Shown here in pieces: positions 17,444 to 26,553 of a DNA stretch of 64,000 nt. The stretch is from assembly GCA_963786985.1 (NCBI GenBank), contig CAWBBL010000023.1:32528-96527 (forward strand), given 5' to 3'. Each line of letters opens with the position of its first letter. The first letter of the stretch is position 1. The notes under the pieces are model-generated. The model searched no databases and had not been told where the DNA came from. It saw only the letters and a list, made by a program, of their open reading frames with translations. The position numbers were made by a program, and so were the translations under genes. Source of the DNA: Desertimonas sp963786985. Its GTDB lineage: Bacteria > Actinomycetota > Acidimicrobiia > Acidimicrobiales > Ilumatobacteraceae.

Positions 17444-18538
17444 TCAGCCGGTGGTCGCCGGGGCGTCGGCCTCGGTGCCGGCGGTGGTGCCCTCGGTGGC
17501 TGCGCCACCGGTGAAGCTGTCCATGATCGCCTGGGCGTTGTCGGCCGTGACCTCTTGGGTCTCGAGGATCACCTCGTCCGGCGGCACCGCACCCTCCTCG
17601 AGGATCTGCACGGCGTAGTCGATCGCCTCGAAGCCCCCGGTCGGGTACACGTAGGTCGCGTCGATGCGCCCGTCGATCACCGACTGGATGCCGCCGTCGG
17701 GCGTCGGCAGGGCGTCGATGCCGATGAACAGGATCGCGTCGAGGTCGAGGCCGGCACTCTCGGCGGAGATGATCGCCGCCTCGGTCATCGGATCGTTGTG
17801 CGTGTACACGACGTGGACGTCCGGGTTGGCCTGGAACATCGCCTGCGACACCGGGATCGCCTTCTCCCGCAACCAGTCGGCGTTCTGACTGGCGATGATC
17901 TCGGCGGTCTCGTTGGCGGCGAGCCCCTCACGGAACCCGTCGCCGCGCTCCTGAGCGGGCGTCGAGCCTTCCAGCCCGCGGATCTCGATCACCGCGCACG
18001 GATCGTGTCCCTGGTCGGTGCAGTACTGCGCGGCGTAGGCCCCGGCCTGCTCGCCGATCTGCACGTTGTCGGCGCCGATCCACATCGTGAACTGGTCGCC
18101 CTCCACCTTGCGGTCGAGGACGATCACCGGCACGCCCTGGGCGCACGCCTCGGCGACGACGTCGGTGAGCGGCGCCGCCTCGTTCGGCGAGATGATCAGC
18201 AGGTCGATCCCCTGGGCGAGGAAGTTCTCGACGTCGGCAACCTGCTGGGCGTTGTCCTGGGCGGCGTCGGCGAAGACGACCTCCAGCTCGGGGTGGGCCG
18301 CGGCGGCGGCCTCGATCTGGTCGTTCATCGCCTGGCGCCACGGCTCGCCCTTGTTGGCCTGGGACATGCCGATCAGGTAGCTGTCCTTGGCCTCGATGCC
18401 GCCCTCGGGGATACAGGTGCCGGTCCCTGCCCCTCCGGTATCCGGTTCGGTCGTCGCCTGCACGCCGCCGGCGACGCCGACGGCGAACACCGGGGCGACG
18501 GCGATGGCCAAGAGCCGTGCTCTGGAAGTCGTTCTCAT
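17444..18538 (-). CDS. sugar ABC transporter substrate-binding protein (RbsB/Peripla_BP_4 type)
   Basis: The 364-residue exported protein has a signal peptide (RLLAIAVAPVFAVGVAGGVQA), a short Gly/Thr linker and a type I periplasmic-binding fold beginning SYLIGMSQANKGEPWRQAMN, with the ligand-hinge motif DLLIISPNEAAPLT and VIVLDRKV. The tail is Thr/Ala-rich. It captures a pentose, hexose or related ligand for the permease and ATPase encoded upstream in the same operon. GGAGAAC precedes the ATG. Ligand identity cannot be read from sequence. Confidence 0.9.
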   Translation of the reverse strand: MRTTSRARLLAIAVAPVFAVGVAGGVQATTEPDTGGAGTGTCIPEGGIEAKDSYLIGMSQANKGEPWRQAMNDQIEAAAAAHPELEVVFADAAQDNAQQVADVENFLAQGIDLLIISPNEAAPLTDVVAEACAQGVPVIVLDRKVEGDQFTMWIGADNVQIGEQAGAYAAQYCTDQGHDPCAVIEIRGLEGSTPAQERGDGFREGLAANETAEIIASQNADWLREKAIPVSQAMFQANPDVHVVYTHNDPMTEAAIISAESAGLDLDAILFIGIDALPTPDGGIQSVIDGRIDATYVYPTGGFEAIDYAVQILEEGAVPPDEVILETQEVTADNAQAIMDSFTGGAATEGTTAGTEADAPATTG

Positions 18539-18596
18539 CGTTGGTTCTCCTTGTGTTGATGGTTGATCTGGTCGGACTGGTCGTTCGCGGTCGGTG

Positions 18597-19583
18597 TTAT
18601 GCGGTGTCCCCCTTCATGCGTCCCCGTAGGGCTTGGCGTTGGAGCACGACGGCGAGGACGATGATCACGCCCTTGAGAATCGCCTGGTACTCCGACTCGA
18701 TGTTGCGCAGGCCGAGGATGTTGTCGAGGACGCTCAGGGTCAGGGCGCCGACCATCGATCCGAACACCGTGCCGACCCCGCCGGCGAGGCTCGTGCCGCC
18801 GATCACCACGGCGGCGATGGCGTTGAGCTCGTAGCCGTTGCCGTCGATGTGGCTGCCCTGGTTGACGAGCGCCGAGTGCAGCAGGGCGGCGAGTCCGGCG
18901 AGCAGGCCGGAGACCATGAACACGATCAGCTTGACCCGGTTGACGTTGACCCCCGACAGTCGCGCCGCCGTCGAGTTGCCGCCGACGGCGTAGACGTGAC
19001 GGCCGAAGCCGGTGCGCCGCAGGGCGAAGGCGGCGACGAGCCCGACGCCGAGGAAGTAGAACACCGGCGCCGGCACCTCCAGCCCGAGGATGCTCAGCTC
19101 GCCGGCGAACAGCGACTTGTACAGCGGCGGCGCCATGTCCGCCCCTTCGCCGAACGCCAGCGGGATGGCGTAGCCGTCGGCCAACAACGAGGCCACGCCG
19201 CGGGCGACGCCGAGCATCGCCAACGTGGTGATGAACGACTGGATCTGCAGCCGCGTCGTGATCAGCCCGTTGACCGTCCCGACGAGCGTGCCGAGGGCGA
19301 GGACCAACAAGATCGTCAGGAACGTCCCGGATCCCTGGTTCATCATCAAGTCGGCGGCGGCGACGGCGCACAACGCCATGACCGCCCCGACGGAGAGGTC
19401 GATCCCGCCGGTGAGGATGACGAGCGTCATGCCGACGGCGATGATCCCGTTCTCCGACGCGAAGCGGACGATGTTCAACAGGTTGCGCGACGTGAGGAAG
19501 ACGTTCTGGCCGTTGCGCACCGGGGCGACGATCGCCGAGACGATGAGGATGGCGACGAGGCCGAACACGCTCTGGAAGCGCAA
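18597..19583 (-). CDS. sugar ABC transporter permease (RbsC type)
   Basis: The 328-residue protein has eight to ten hydrophobic helices and the BPD_transp_2 signatures GGIDLSVGAVMAL and IAAVVIGGTSLAGGVGTV. It forms the membrane channel for the flanking binding protein and ATPase. The TTG at 19583 has no ribosome site. The open frame continues about 100 bases upstream to the ATPase stop, where a GTGA overlap offers a better start (VTDLVDTTS) but in another frame; one base missing from the C5 run (plus strand 19655-19659) would join them. The N-terminus is therefore uncertain. Confidence 0.8.
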   Translation of the reverse strand: MRFQSVFGLVAILIVSAIVAPVRNGQNVFLTSRNLLNIVRFASENGIIAVGMTLVILTGGIDLSVGAVMALCAVAAADLMMNQGSGTFLTILLVLALGTLVGTVNGLITTRLQIQSFITTLAMLGVARGVASLLADGYAIPLAFGEGADMAPPLYKSLFAGELSILGLEVPAPVFYFLGVGLVAAFALRRTGFGRHVYAVGGNSTAARLSGVNVNRVKLIVFMVSGLLAGLAALLHSALVNQGSHIDGNGYELNAIAAVVIGGTSLAGGVGTVFGSMVGALTLSVLDNILGLRNIESEYQAILKGVIIVLAVVLQRQALRGRMKGDTA

Positions 19584-19683
19584 CAGGAAGCGACCGGCTC
19601 GACGGGCGTGGTCGCCCAGCGACGACGGCGACGACGGTGGCGCGACGACGTCGGCGGGGGCGACGTCGTGTCGACGAGGTCGG

Positions 19684-21205
19684 TCACGCCGCCACCACCG
19701 GGAGCCGCGACGTCGCCGCCTCCATGATCCGCTCCTGGGTCGCCTCGGCGCGGCTCAGCTCGGCGGTCACCCGACCGAGGCTGAGCACGAGGATCCGGTC
19801 GCACATCGCCAGCAGCTCCGGGAGCTCGGACGAGGCCATCACGATCCCCGTGCCCTGGCCGGCCAGCTCGCTCATCAGCCCGTAGATCTCCGCCTTGGCG
19901 CCGACGTCGATGCCGCGCGTCGGCTCGTCGAGGAGCAGCACCTTGGGCTGGGTCAGCAGGCACTTGGCGAGGGCCACCTTCTGCTGGTTGCCGCCCGACA
20001 GCGTGTCGACCGGCGCGTTGGCGCTCGGCGTCTTGATCCGCAGTTGGGTGATCGAGCGCTGCACGGCGGCGTCCTCGGCGCGCCGGCGCAGGAGGTTGAA
20101 GCGCAGGAAGCGACGCAAGGCGGCGAGCGTCACGTTGTGCTTGACGGACATCGCCGTGATCAGGCTCTGCGTCTTGCGGTCCTCGGTGACGAACGCCAGC
20201 CCGGCATCGATCGCCGACGGCGGCGACGTGATCCGCCGCTCCACGCCATCGAGGTACAGCCGGCCGCGCACCCGGCGGCGGGCGTGGACGCCGAACACGC
20301 GCCTCGAGCAGCTCGGTGCGTCCGGCGCCCATCAGCCCGGCGACGCCGAGGATCTCGCCGCGGCGCAGGTTGAACGACACCGGCCCGACGGCGCGGGTGC
20401 CCGCCTGCGTGCTGCCCGTCAGGGCGAGCTCGTCGACGCGCAGCACCTCGTCGCCGAGCGGCGAGTCGGTGCGCGGGAAGAGGTCGCTCAACGGTCGCCC
20501 GACCATCATCCGGATCAGCTCGCGCTGGTTGGTGTCGGCGGCGGCGACCGTGCCGATGTACTCGCCGTCGCGCAGCACGGTGACCCGATCGGCGATCTCG
20601 AAGACCTCGTCGAACTTGTGGGAGATGTAGATCAGCGTGACGCCGTCGGCCTTGAGGGCGGTGATGACGTCGAACAGGTGGCGGATCTCCGCTTCGCTGA
20701 GCGCCGACGTCGGCTCGTCGAGGATCAGCAGGCGGGCGTCGAGCGACAACGCCTTGGCGACCTCGACGAGTTGTTGCTCGCCGACGCGCAGCGTCTTGAC
20801 CTGTCGTTTGGTGGAGATCGGCAGCACGAGACGGTCGAGGAGTGCTCGGGCGAGCTGGTCCATCGCCGCCGAGTCGAGCAACCCGGCCGAGTTGTGCAGC
20901 TCGCGGCCGAGATAGATGTTCTCGGCGACGGTCAGCTCGGGGATCAGGTTGAGCTCTTGGTAGATGATGGCGATCCCGTGGCGCTGGGCGTCGCGCGGGC
21001 TGTGCAGCACCAGCGGCTCGCCGTCCATCGACAGCTCGCCGGAGTAGTCCGTGTGCGCGCCGCTGAGGATCTTCATCAGCGTGCTCTTGCCCGCCCCGTT
21101 CTCGCCGACGATGGCGTGGACCTCCCCGGGGGCGACGTCGAAGGACACGTCGTGCAGGGCGCGTACCCCGGCGAACGACTTGCTGACTCCCCTGATCTCG
21201 AGCAT
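19684..21205 (-). pseudogene. sugar ABC transporter ATPase (RbsA type), frameshifted
   Basis: A tandem two-domain ATPase of about 506 residues. Domain 1 has Walker A GENGAGKST, signature LRVGEQQLVEVAKAL and Walker B LLILDEPTSAL. Domain 2 keeps MGAGRTELLEA, LSGGNQQKVALAKCLL and LLLDEPTRGIDVGAK. The frame breaks between GRTELLEA and FGVHARRR near 20,300, where one extra base in GCGCGTGTTC disrupts the usual LLEALFGVH. The ATG at 21205 has GGAGGGGGA in front. It energises uptake by the downstream permease and binding protein. With both halves otherwise intact, a sequencing error is as likely as inactivation. Confidence 0.8.
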
Positions 21206-21245
21206 TCCCCCTCCGCGATCTCCCCGACCGTGCTGCGCGCTGTCC

Positions 21246-21261
21246 GAGAAATCGATCTCTC
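21246..21261. promoter_or_regulatory. putative LacI-type operator upstream of ABC operon
   Basis: Near-perfect palindrome GAGAAATCGATCTCTC located 41 bases before the ATPase start. The CG-centred half-site GAAATCG resembles LacI-family operators. Confidence 0.4.
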
Positions 21262-21334
21262 TTATAGCACGGCAAGCGCATGCGCGGTCGTCCACGGAGA
21301 GTGGGCAGTTGACTGCGGTTTCCCATCGAACGAC

Positions 21335-21352
21335 GGGGAAATCGATTGCTCC
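21335..21352. promoter_or_regulatory. second putative LacI-type operator
   Basis: GGGGAAATCGATTGCTCC repeats the AAATCGAT core of the site about 90 bases away. Paired operators between divergent units would allow looping; here they sit between the ABC operon and the Tat-peptide operon. Confidence 0.35.
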
Positions 21353-21477
21353 AGGACGCCGCTCTGAGAATCCGCGCGCAGTCGAGGAATCCACTCGGCG
21401 ATCGGCAACGAAACAGGGGGACATCGCCGCCGGACCATCCTCCCCGACCCCGCGGCGTCGAGAGAGAGGAAGATGCC

Positions 21478-21786
21478 ATGTCTCGCTGGACACGTCGTGA
21501 TCTCCTGCGGGCGACCGCAGCATCGGCCGCCGTGGCCGTACCCGCCGTCGGTCTGCGCGGCAGCGCCGCCGGCGCCACGTCCCGCTCCGCTGGCGGGGCC
21601 GGCGACGACGAGCCGGAGGCGTTCGACGCCGCCGAAGTGACCGCCGCCGGTCCGCTGATGGTGTGCGTCCACGACGCCGCAGGCGGCAACGTCTCGATCC
21701 TCCACGGCACCGAGGAGATCGTCGTCAGCGACCGCCGACTCGTTTCCCGAATCGTCCGCGCCAAGTCCGGCGCCAAGAGCGCCTGA
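21478..21786 (+). CDS. Tat-exported small protein of unknown function
   Basis: The 102-residue protein begins MSRWTRRDLLRATAASAAVA, a twin-arginine signal (RRDLL) with a hydrophobic stretch, followed by an acidic linker and a compact domain (PLMVCVHDAAGGNVSILHG...EEIVVSDRRLVSRIVRAKS). GAGAGAGGAAG precedes the ATG. It is 11 bases upstream of the DUF4331 gene, which lacks its own signal, so this protein might carry that partner across the membrane. The function is not known. Confidence 0.7.
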   Translation: MSRWTRRDLLRATAASAAVAVPAVGLRGSAAGATSRSAGGAGDDEPEAFDAAEVTAAGPLMVCVHDAAGGNVSILHGTEEIVVSDRRLVSRIVRAKSGAKSA

Positions 21787-21797
21787 AGGAGCTCGCC

Positions 21798-23180
21798 ATG
21801 TCCTCCCACCGTGAAGCGCCGGAGATCTCCAAGGACCCGGTCGCCGACAGCACCGACACCTACGCCTTCGTCAGCACGAACCCCGGCGAGGCCGGCACCG
21901 TCACGCTGATCACCAACTACATCCCGCTCGAGGATCCCGCCGGCGGCCCGAACTTCTACGAGTTCGGTGACGACGTGCTGTACCGCATCAACGTCGACAA
22001 CAACGGCGACGGCTGGCCCGACGTGACCTACGAGTTCACGTTCCCGACCGAGTCGCGCCAGAACAGCTTCCTGTACAACACCGGACCGATCGAGACGCTC
22101 GACAGCGACAACTGGAACCGCCGCCAGCACGCCACGGTCACCGAGGTGCGCGGCATCACGCGCACCGTGCTCGGCGAGGGCCTGCTCCTGCCGCCGTGCA
22201 ACATCGGCCCGCGCTCGACGCCGAACTACGCCGACCTCGCCGCCGCGGCGACGTACGACCTCGGCGACGGGGTGCGGTTCTTCGCCGGCCAACGCCTCGA
22301 CGGCTTCTACGTCGACCTCGGCTCGGTGTTCGACCTCGGCGCCCTCCGTCCGTTCCAGAACCTCCACCTGATCCCGCTGCCGGCGACCGACGGGATCAAC
22401 GCGCTGCGGGCGTTCAACGTCCACACGATCGCCATCCAGGTGCCGATCGAGAAGCTCACGGCGGACGGCACCGTGCCGACCGACCCGCTGGCCGCCAACG
22501 CCGTCATCGGTGTGTGGGCGTCGGCGCACCGCCAGAAGGGCCGCTACGCCGACGAGGCGGGGACGACCCAGTCGGGGCCGTACACCCAGGTGTCGCGGCT
22601 CGGCAACCCGCTCGTCAACGAGGTGATCATCCCGCTTCCGCTGAAGGACTCGTGGAATCGGACGCGGCCGAGCGACGACGCCCAGTTCAGCAAGTACGTC
22701 GTCCGTCCCGAGCTGGCCACCCTGCTGCCGGTGCTGTATCCGGGGGTGTTCCCGAACCTCGCCGCCCTCGACGCCGACCGGGCCGACCTGCTGGCGATCC
22801 TGCACACGGGAATTCCGGAGGGACTGATCCCCGGGTTCCAGAACCTGACCGGGACCACCGAGGCCGACATGCTGCGCCTCAACGTGGCGATCCCGCCGAC
22901 CGCCAGCCCGCACATCAACGGGATCATCGGCGGCGACCTCGCCGGGTTCCCGAACGGACGCCGGGTGATCGACAACACCGTGGCCATCGAACTGCGCGCC
23001 GTCGCCGGGGCGACCTACCCGCTCGTCGACAGCAGCTTCACGCCCGACGACGCGGCGGGGGCGATCTTCGACCTCGTCGACGCCGAGCTGCCGGCGGACG
23101 TCAGCTTCCTCGACGAGTTCCCGTACCTCGATCATCCGGTGAGCGGCTTCGACGTCGTGTCGTTGTCGGTGCCGGCCTGA
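21798..23180 (+). CDS. DUF4331 family protein
   Basis: The 460-residue protein starts MSSHREAPEISKDPVADSTD, the typical DUF4331 beginning (HREAP). It contains NVDNNGDGWPDVTYEF, a possible calcium-binding DxDxDG-like loop, and FFAGQRLDGFYVDLG with conserved aromatic residues. No signal peptide, membrane helix or recognised catalytic centre is visible. Family members are mostly secreted proteins of unknown function; this one lacks its own export signal and follows a Tat-signal gene closely, which suggests export as a complex. It is cotranscribed with the His-rich protein gene four bases downstream. Confidence 0.8.
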   Translation: MSSHREAPEISKDPVADSTDTYAFVSTNPGEAGTVTLITNYIPLEDPAGGPNFYEFGDDVLYRINVDNNGDGWPDVTYEFTFPTESRQNSFLYNTGPIETLDSDNWNRRQHATVTEVRGITRTVLGEGLLLPPCNIGPRSTPNYADLAAAATYDLGDGVRFFAGQRLDGFYVDLGSVFDLGALRPFQNLHLIPLPATDGINALRAFNVHTIAIQVPIEKLTADGTVPTDPLAANAVIGVWASAHRQKGRYADEAGTTQSGPYTQVSRLGNPLVNEVIIPLPLKDSWNRTRPSDDAQFSKYVVRPELATLLPVLYPGVFPNLAALDADRADLLAILHTGIPEGLIPGFQNLTGTTEADMLRLNVAIPPTASPHINGIIGGDLAGFPNGRRVIDNTVAIELRAVAGATYPLVDSSFTPDDAAGAIFDLVDAELPADVSFLDEFPYLDHPVSGFDVVSLSVPA

Positions 23181-23184
23181 CGCG

Positions 23185-23559
23185 ATGTCCGGCGATCACC
23201 ACCACCACGAGGGCGGTCACGGGGGTCACGGTCACGGTCATCACGGTCACGACCACCACCACGGTCGCGTCGGGTTGGGACCAGCGGTGCTCGACATCGG
23301 CGGCGACGTCGGTGCCCTCGTCGCGACGATGCCGTCGTCGGCGGTGGGCACCGAGCTGTTCGTCCGGCCGACCGACGACCCGACGACGACGGTGCACACC
23401 GGCGTGTGGGAACGTGCCGACGCCGGACCGGGCGTCGCCGCAGCCGTCTTCCTCGAGCTGCGCCACGGCACCTATCACGTGCTCGACGAGCACGGCGCCG
23501 TGGTCAGCACGGTCGAGGTCCACGGTGGCAGCGTGGCCACCGTGGACCTCCGCGACTGA
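23185..23559 (+). CDS. histidine-rich metal-binding protein
   Basis: The 124-residue protein has an N-terminal stretch of about 27 residues dominated by His and Gly (DHHHHEGGHGGHGHGHHGHD), suited to bind Ni, Zn or Cu. A C-terminal domain of alternating beta pattern follows (VFLELRHGTYHVLDEHGAVV). There is no export signal. It is the third gene of the Tat-peptide/DUF4331 operon. It may deliver or store a metal for that system; this is inference from composition and context. Confidence 0.65.
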   Translation: MSGDHHHHEGGHGGHGHGHHGHDHHHGRVGLGPAVLDIGGDVGALVATMPSSAVGTELFVRPTDDPTTTVHTGVWERADAGPGVAAAVFLELRHGTYHVLDEHGAVVSTVEVHGGSVATVDLRD

Positions 23560-23595
23560 CCCCGCCTCCCCCAACCTCCACGTTCCCCCCACGTT

Positions 23596-23638
23596 CTGGG
23601 GAAGATCTGTGTCAGACCCCGACACGGATCTTCCCCAG
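23596..23638. terminator. long hairpin at operon end
   Basis: An 18-bp stem with one mismatch (CTGGGGAAGATCTGTGTC against its reverse complement) and a 7-base loop follows the His-rich gene. The same arm sequence recurs near 31.4 kb. It probably terminates transcription without a U-tract. Confidence 0.6.
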
Positions 23639-23683
23639 ATGTCGGGGATCTCGGTCGACTTGTAGGTGAACCTGTCTTCTGTT

Positions 23684-23700
23684 GTAAGGTTTGCCTAATG
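23684..23700. promoter_or_regulatory. DtxR/IdeR-type iron box
   Basis: GTAAGGTTTGCCTAATG is a close match to the actinobacterial iron box (TTAGGTTAGGCTAACCTAA core). It overlaps the start codon of the siderophore-binding protein gene, so iron-loaded repressor would block expression. Confidence 0.65.
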
Positions 23701-24762
23701 ATTGCTGTATCGCGTCCTCGGCGGATCGTTCTGACCACGCTCTCGGCCCTCTGCATCGCCATGGCGGCTGGCACCGGTGCATCGGCGGCGACCGACACGA
23801 CGGTGCCCGACTCATCCGGCCCGCCTGCCAGCGGTGATGAAGCCACGTACCCGATCACGATCGCCCACAAGTACGGCGAGACCACCGTCGAGGAGTTCCC
23901 GGAGCGGATCGCCGTCGTCGGGCTTCTCGAACAGGACGCCCTGATCGGCCTCGGAGTCGTGCCCGTCGCCACGACCGAGTGGTTCGGCGAGCACGCCGGC
24001 GCCGTGTGGCCGTGGGCCGCCGACGACCTCGAGGCGCTCGGTGCCGAGCCGCCCGTGGTGCTCGGCGGGTCGGCGGAGATCAACTTCGAGAGCGTCGCGG
24101 CCCAGAGTCCCGACCTCATCCTGGCCCTCTACTCCGGGCTCACCGAGCAGGACTACGAGCTGCTCTCGGACATCGCCCCGACGGTCGCTCAGCCGAGCGA
24201 GTACATCGACTACGGCATCCCGTGGGACGAGTTGACGTTGACGGTCGGCCAGATCGTCGGCAAGTCGGACGAGGCCGCCGCCCTCGTCGCCGACGTCGAG
24301 GCGCAGTTCGCCGCGGCGAGCGAGGCCCATCCGGAGTTCGTCGGGGCCACCTCGGTGATGGCCACGCCGTACGAAGGGGTGTGGGTGTACGGCCCGGAGG
24401 ACGTGCGCGGCCGCTTCCTCACCGACCTCGGGTTCGAGCTGCCGGCCGACCTCGCCGAGATCACCGGTGCCGAGTTCGGCGGCGACCTCAGCGACGAGCA
24501 CCTCGACCTCCTCGACGTCGACGTCGTCGTGTGGCTCGACGCCGATGGCCTCGCCGACCAGGCGCCGGGGAACTACACATCGCTCGCCGTGCACCAAGAG
24601 GGTCGCGAGGTGTTCGTCGACAGCTTCAACTCGACACTCGGTGGCGCCACGTCGTTCGTGACGGTGCTCAGCCTGCCGTACCTCATCGAGGGGCTGACGC
24701 CAATGCTGGCCGCAGCGATCGACGGCGACACGGAGACATCGGTTCCTCCCGCCGCGGAGTGA
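23698..24762 (+). CDS. iron-siderophore ABC substrate-binding protein (FecB type)
   Basis: The 354-residue protein has a signal peptide (VLTTLSALCIAMAAGTGASA), a short linker, then a type III binding fold: ITIAHKYGETTVEEFPERIAV, followed by LIGLGVVPVATTEW and SPDLILALYSGLTEQDYELL. It would bind a ferric siderophore outside the membrane. There is no lipobox Cys, so anchoring is unclear. The ATG lies within an iron box with AAGG nine bases upstream. No cognate permease or ATPase gene is nearby, so it must work with a transporter encoded elsewhere. Confidence 0.85.
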   Translation: MIAVSRPRRIVLTTLSALCIAMAAGTGASAATDTTVPDSSGPPASGDEATYPITIAHKYGETTVEEFPERIAVVGLLEQDALIGLGVVPVATTEWFGEHAGAVWPWAADDLEALGAEPPVVLGGSAEINFESVAAQSPDLILALYSGLTEQDYELLSDIAPTVAQPSEYIDYGIPWDELTLTVGQIVGKSDEAAALVADVEAQFAAASEAHPEFVGATSVMATPYEGVWVYGPEDVRGRFLTDLGFELPADLAEITGAEFGGDLSDEHLDLLDVDVVVWLDADGLADQAPGNYTSLAVHQEGREVFVDSFNSTLGGATSFVTVLSLPYLIEGLTPMLAAAIDGDTETSVPPAAE

Positions 24763-24776
24763 CTGACTGACGGCCT

Positions 24777-24808
24777 TCCCCTCGGGCGTCGCCCCGACGC
24801 CCAGGGGA
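24777..24808 (+). terminator. hairpin after siderophore-binding protein gene
   Basis: TCCCCTCGGGCGTCG pairs with CGACGCCCAGGGGA across a 3-base loop with one bulge, 15 bases beyond the stop codon. Confidence 0.55.
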
Positions 24809-24847
24809 GGCGATGAAGGCTTCTCGAGCGGTCGATCCGCCGACTCC

Positions 24848-24887
24848 GGAGCCACAAATGGGCAATTTCTTGCCCATTTCTGGCTCC
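24848..24887. terminator. second long hairpin, possible bidirectional terminator
   Basis: GGAGCCACAAATGGGCAA and its near-perfect complement (one mismatch) are separated by four bases. It lies before the next gene start and may insulate it. Confidence 0.5.
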
Positions 24888-24960
24888 AGAATCACGTGCC
24901 CACCCGGCGCGGTAATCTGCGGCCGTCCACGGTCCTGTCCGCCGTTGGGGGGTTGACCAC

Positions 24961-25630
24961 ATGCTGTCTGTCGCAGCGATCGCCGTGTCCACCGGCCTGT
25001 TGCTCGGCACCTGCGGCTCCACGACCGAACCCGCGACGACTGTGCCGGGTAGCACCGGAGCCGACCAACACACGACCACGACAGCGCCGGCAACGACGAC
25101 CACCACAACCCCGTCGCCAGCGGCCGGCGCGCCGGTGGTGACACTGGCTCCACTCACGCCTGAAGAGGCCGAGGTTGTCGCGGCGCTTTATGAAGCCCGC
25201 ACGTTGGCGATCGAGGCCGGCATGGACCCCGACGCTCCCGGGCTCGATGAGCGACTCGACGCGGCTGTACGCGCGGAGCGGTCAGGCGCGGAGCACCGTC
25301 GAGGCGAATCGCGACTTCCTGCCGGCACGGAAGGCCTTCGGGCCCGCATCAACCCGGACCGCCCGTGGGAGCTGATCGTCGAGTCAGCGTGACCTTCGTC
25401 GACGAGCCGTACGTCCGGGCCGATGTTCAGGTGTGCTTCGTCGACACCAACATCCTGTACGAGCCGGGCGGGGCGCCGGACGGCTCGGACGCCATCGTCA
25501 ACGACGACATCGGGGCAATTCGCGATGCTCTACACGCTGGTCATCGAGGACGGGCCGATGGCAGCTCTACCACGCCCAGCAGCTCTCCGGAGATGGCGAC
25601 TCGGGGCGACCGAGTGTCGCCGCCGAGTAG
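24961..25630 (+). pseudogene. secreted protein gene broken by several frameshifts
   Basis: The first frame encodes a signal-like start (SVAAIAVSTGLLLGTCGS), a Thr-rich linker and the conserved start LTPEEAEVVAALYEARTLAI. Coherent sequence then continues in alternating frames: RLYARSGQARSTVEANRDF, INPDRPWELIVES, FVDEPYVRADVQVCFVDTNI, NDDIGA, MLYTLVIEDG, RWQLYHAQQLSG. Together they resemble an NTF2-like secreted protein of Acidimicrobiia of about 215 residues. At least four indels are needed, so it is probably inactive unless the consensus is faulty. It precedes a companion gene usually found with it. Confidence 0.6.
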
Positions 25631-25808
25631 TGCGCTGCGTCGCAGCGTTGCGCTGATCGCTGTCTTCTCGGAGCTGCCGCACGGCGATCGAGGCGAGGTG
25701 GGGGTTTCGGAGTGACGCGCCGATCGCCGGCAGCCACTCGACCGGTCCCGACGTCGGCGAGCGCCTGAGACTGCCGACCGGCAGTGACGACGGCGAAACA
25801 CGATCGAG

Positions 25809-26534
25809 GTGTATGCCGGGTCGGGGCGGGTCGTTTCGCAGGCGCAGGAATCGGGGGCTGCGGCACCGGCGCAGCTGCCGTGCTCGTACGGCTTGGCGTA
25901 TGGAGCGCTCGACGCCGGAGGGTTCGCCACGCCGTACCGGTCGATGGCCACCCGCGAATTCGTCGACGGTCCGGGACCGGGGGTCGAGATGTGGGTCGTC
26001 GAGAGGTGCCCGCCTGGGGAGGGCTACGGCACGTACCGGTGGGTGCCTTCGCCGCAGGCGGTGGACATCAACGCCTTGATCGGCGCGGCCTACGAGCGGG
26101 TGCGCGCCCAGGTGCCGGCACCGTCGCTGAACATCAGCCCGCGGCCGGAGGTCGGTGTTCCGGCGCAACTGGGGATCTGGCTGGCGGTCGACGATCCCGG
26201 CCAGCTCAACGTCGTCGCCCAGGTCGGGCCGGTGTGGGCGGCGGCCACGGCCCGGCTGACGGGGATGACCTGGGCGATGGGCAACGGCGACGTCGTCGAG
26301 TGCGTCGGGCTCGGCACGCCGTACCCCGAGGGGTCGGGCACCTACGACCAGGGTCCGTGCGGGTACACCTACACCCAGGTCGGCGACGCCGGCATCCGAC
26401 AGGTGACCGCCACGGCCAACTGGTCGGTACAACTGACCACCTCGACCGGCCGCAACGAGATGCTCGACCCGGTGACCGCATCGACAACGTTCGACTACGA
26501 GGTCTACGAGATCGTCACCGTCGTCGAGGGCTGA
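25809..26534 (+). CDS. hypothetical protein, companion of preceding secreted-protein gene
   Basis: The protein of about 241 residues has a Cys-rich beta-type composition (LPCSYGLAYG, VVERCPPGEGYGTYRW, DVVECVGLGTPYPEGSGTYD, GPCGYTYTQVG), suggesting disulfide bonds and an extracytoplasmic location. No signal peptide precedes it; an in-frame stop lies eight codons upstream of the GTG, so the N-terminus has probably been lost in the same decay that hit the gene before it. I do not know the function. Confidence 0.55.
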   Translation: MYAGSGRVVSQAQESGAAAPAQLPCSYGLAYGALDAGGFATPYRSMATREFVDGPGPGVEMWVVERCPPGEGYGTYRWVPSPQAVDINALIGAAYERVRAQVPAPSLNISPRPEVGVPAQLGIWLAVDDPGQLNVVAQVGPVWAAATARLTGMTWAMGNGDVVECVGLGTPYPEGSGTYDQGPCGYTYTQVGDAGIRQVTATANWSVQLTTSTGRNEMLDPVTASTTFDYEVYEIVTVVEG

Positions 26535-26553
26535 CCACCGGCCGGCACAACGA

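Noticed and set aside
20160..23135. A 991-codon minus-strand open frame
   Set aside because: It is antisense to the DUF4331 gene and out of frame with the ABC ATPase; composition is biased and no domain is visible. GC-rich DNA gives long shadow frames.
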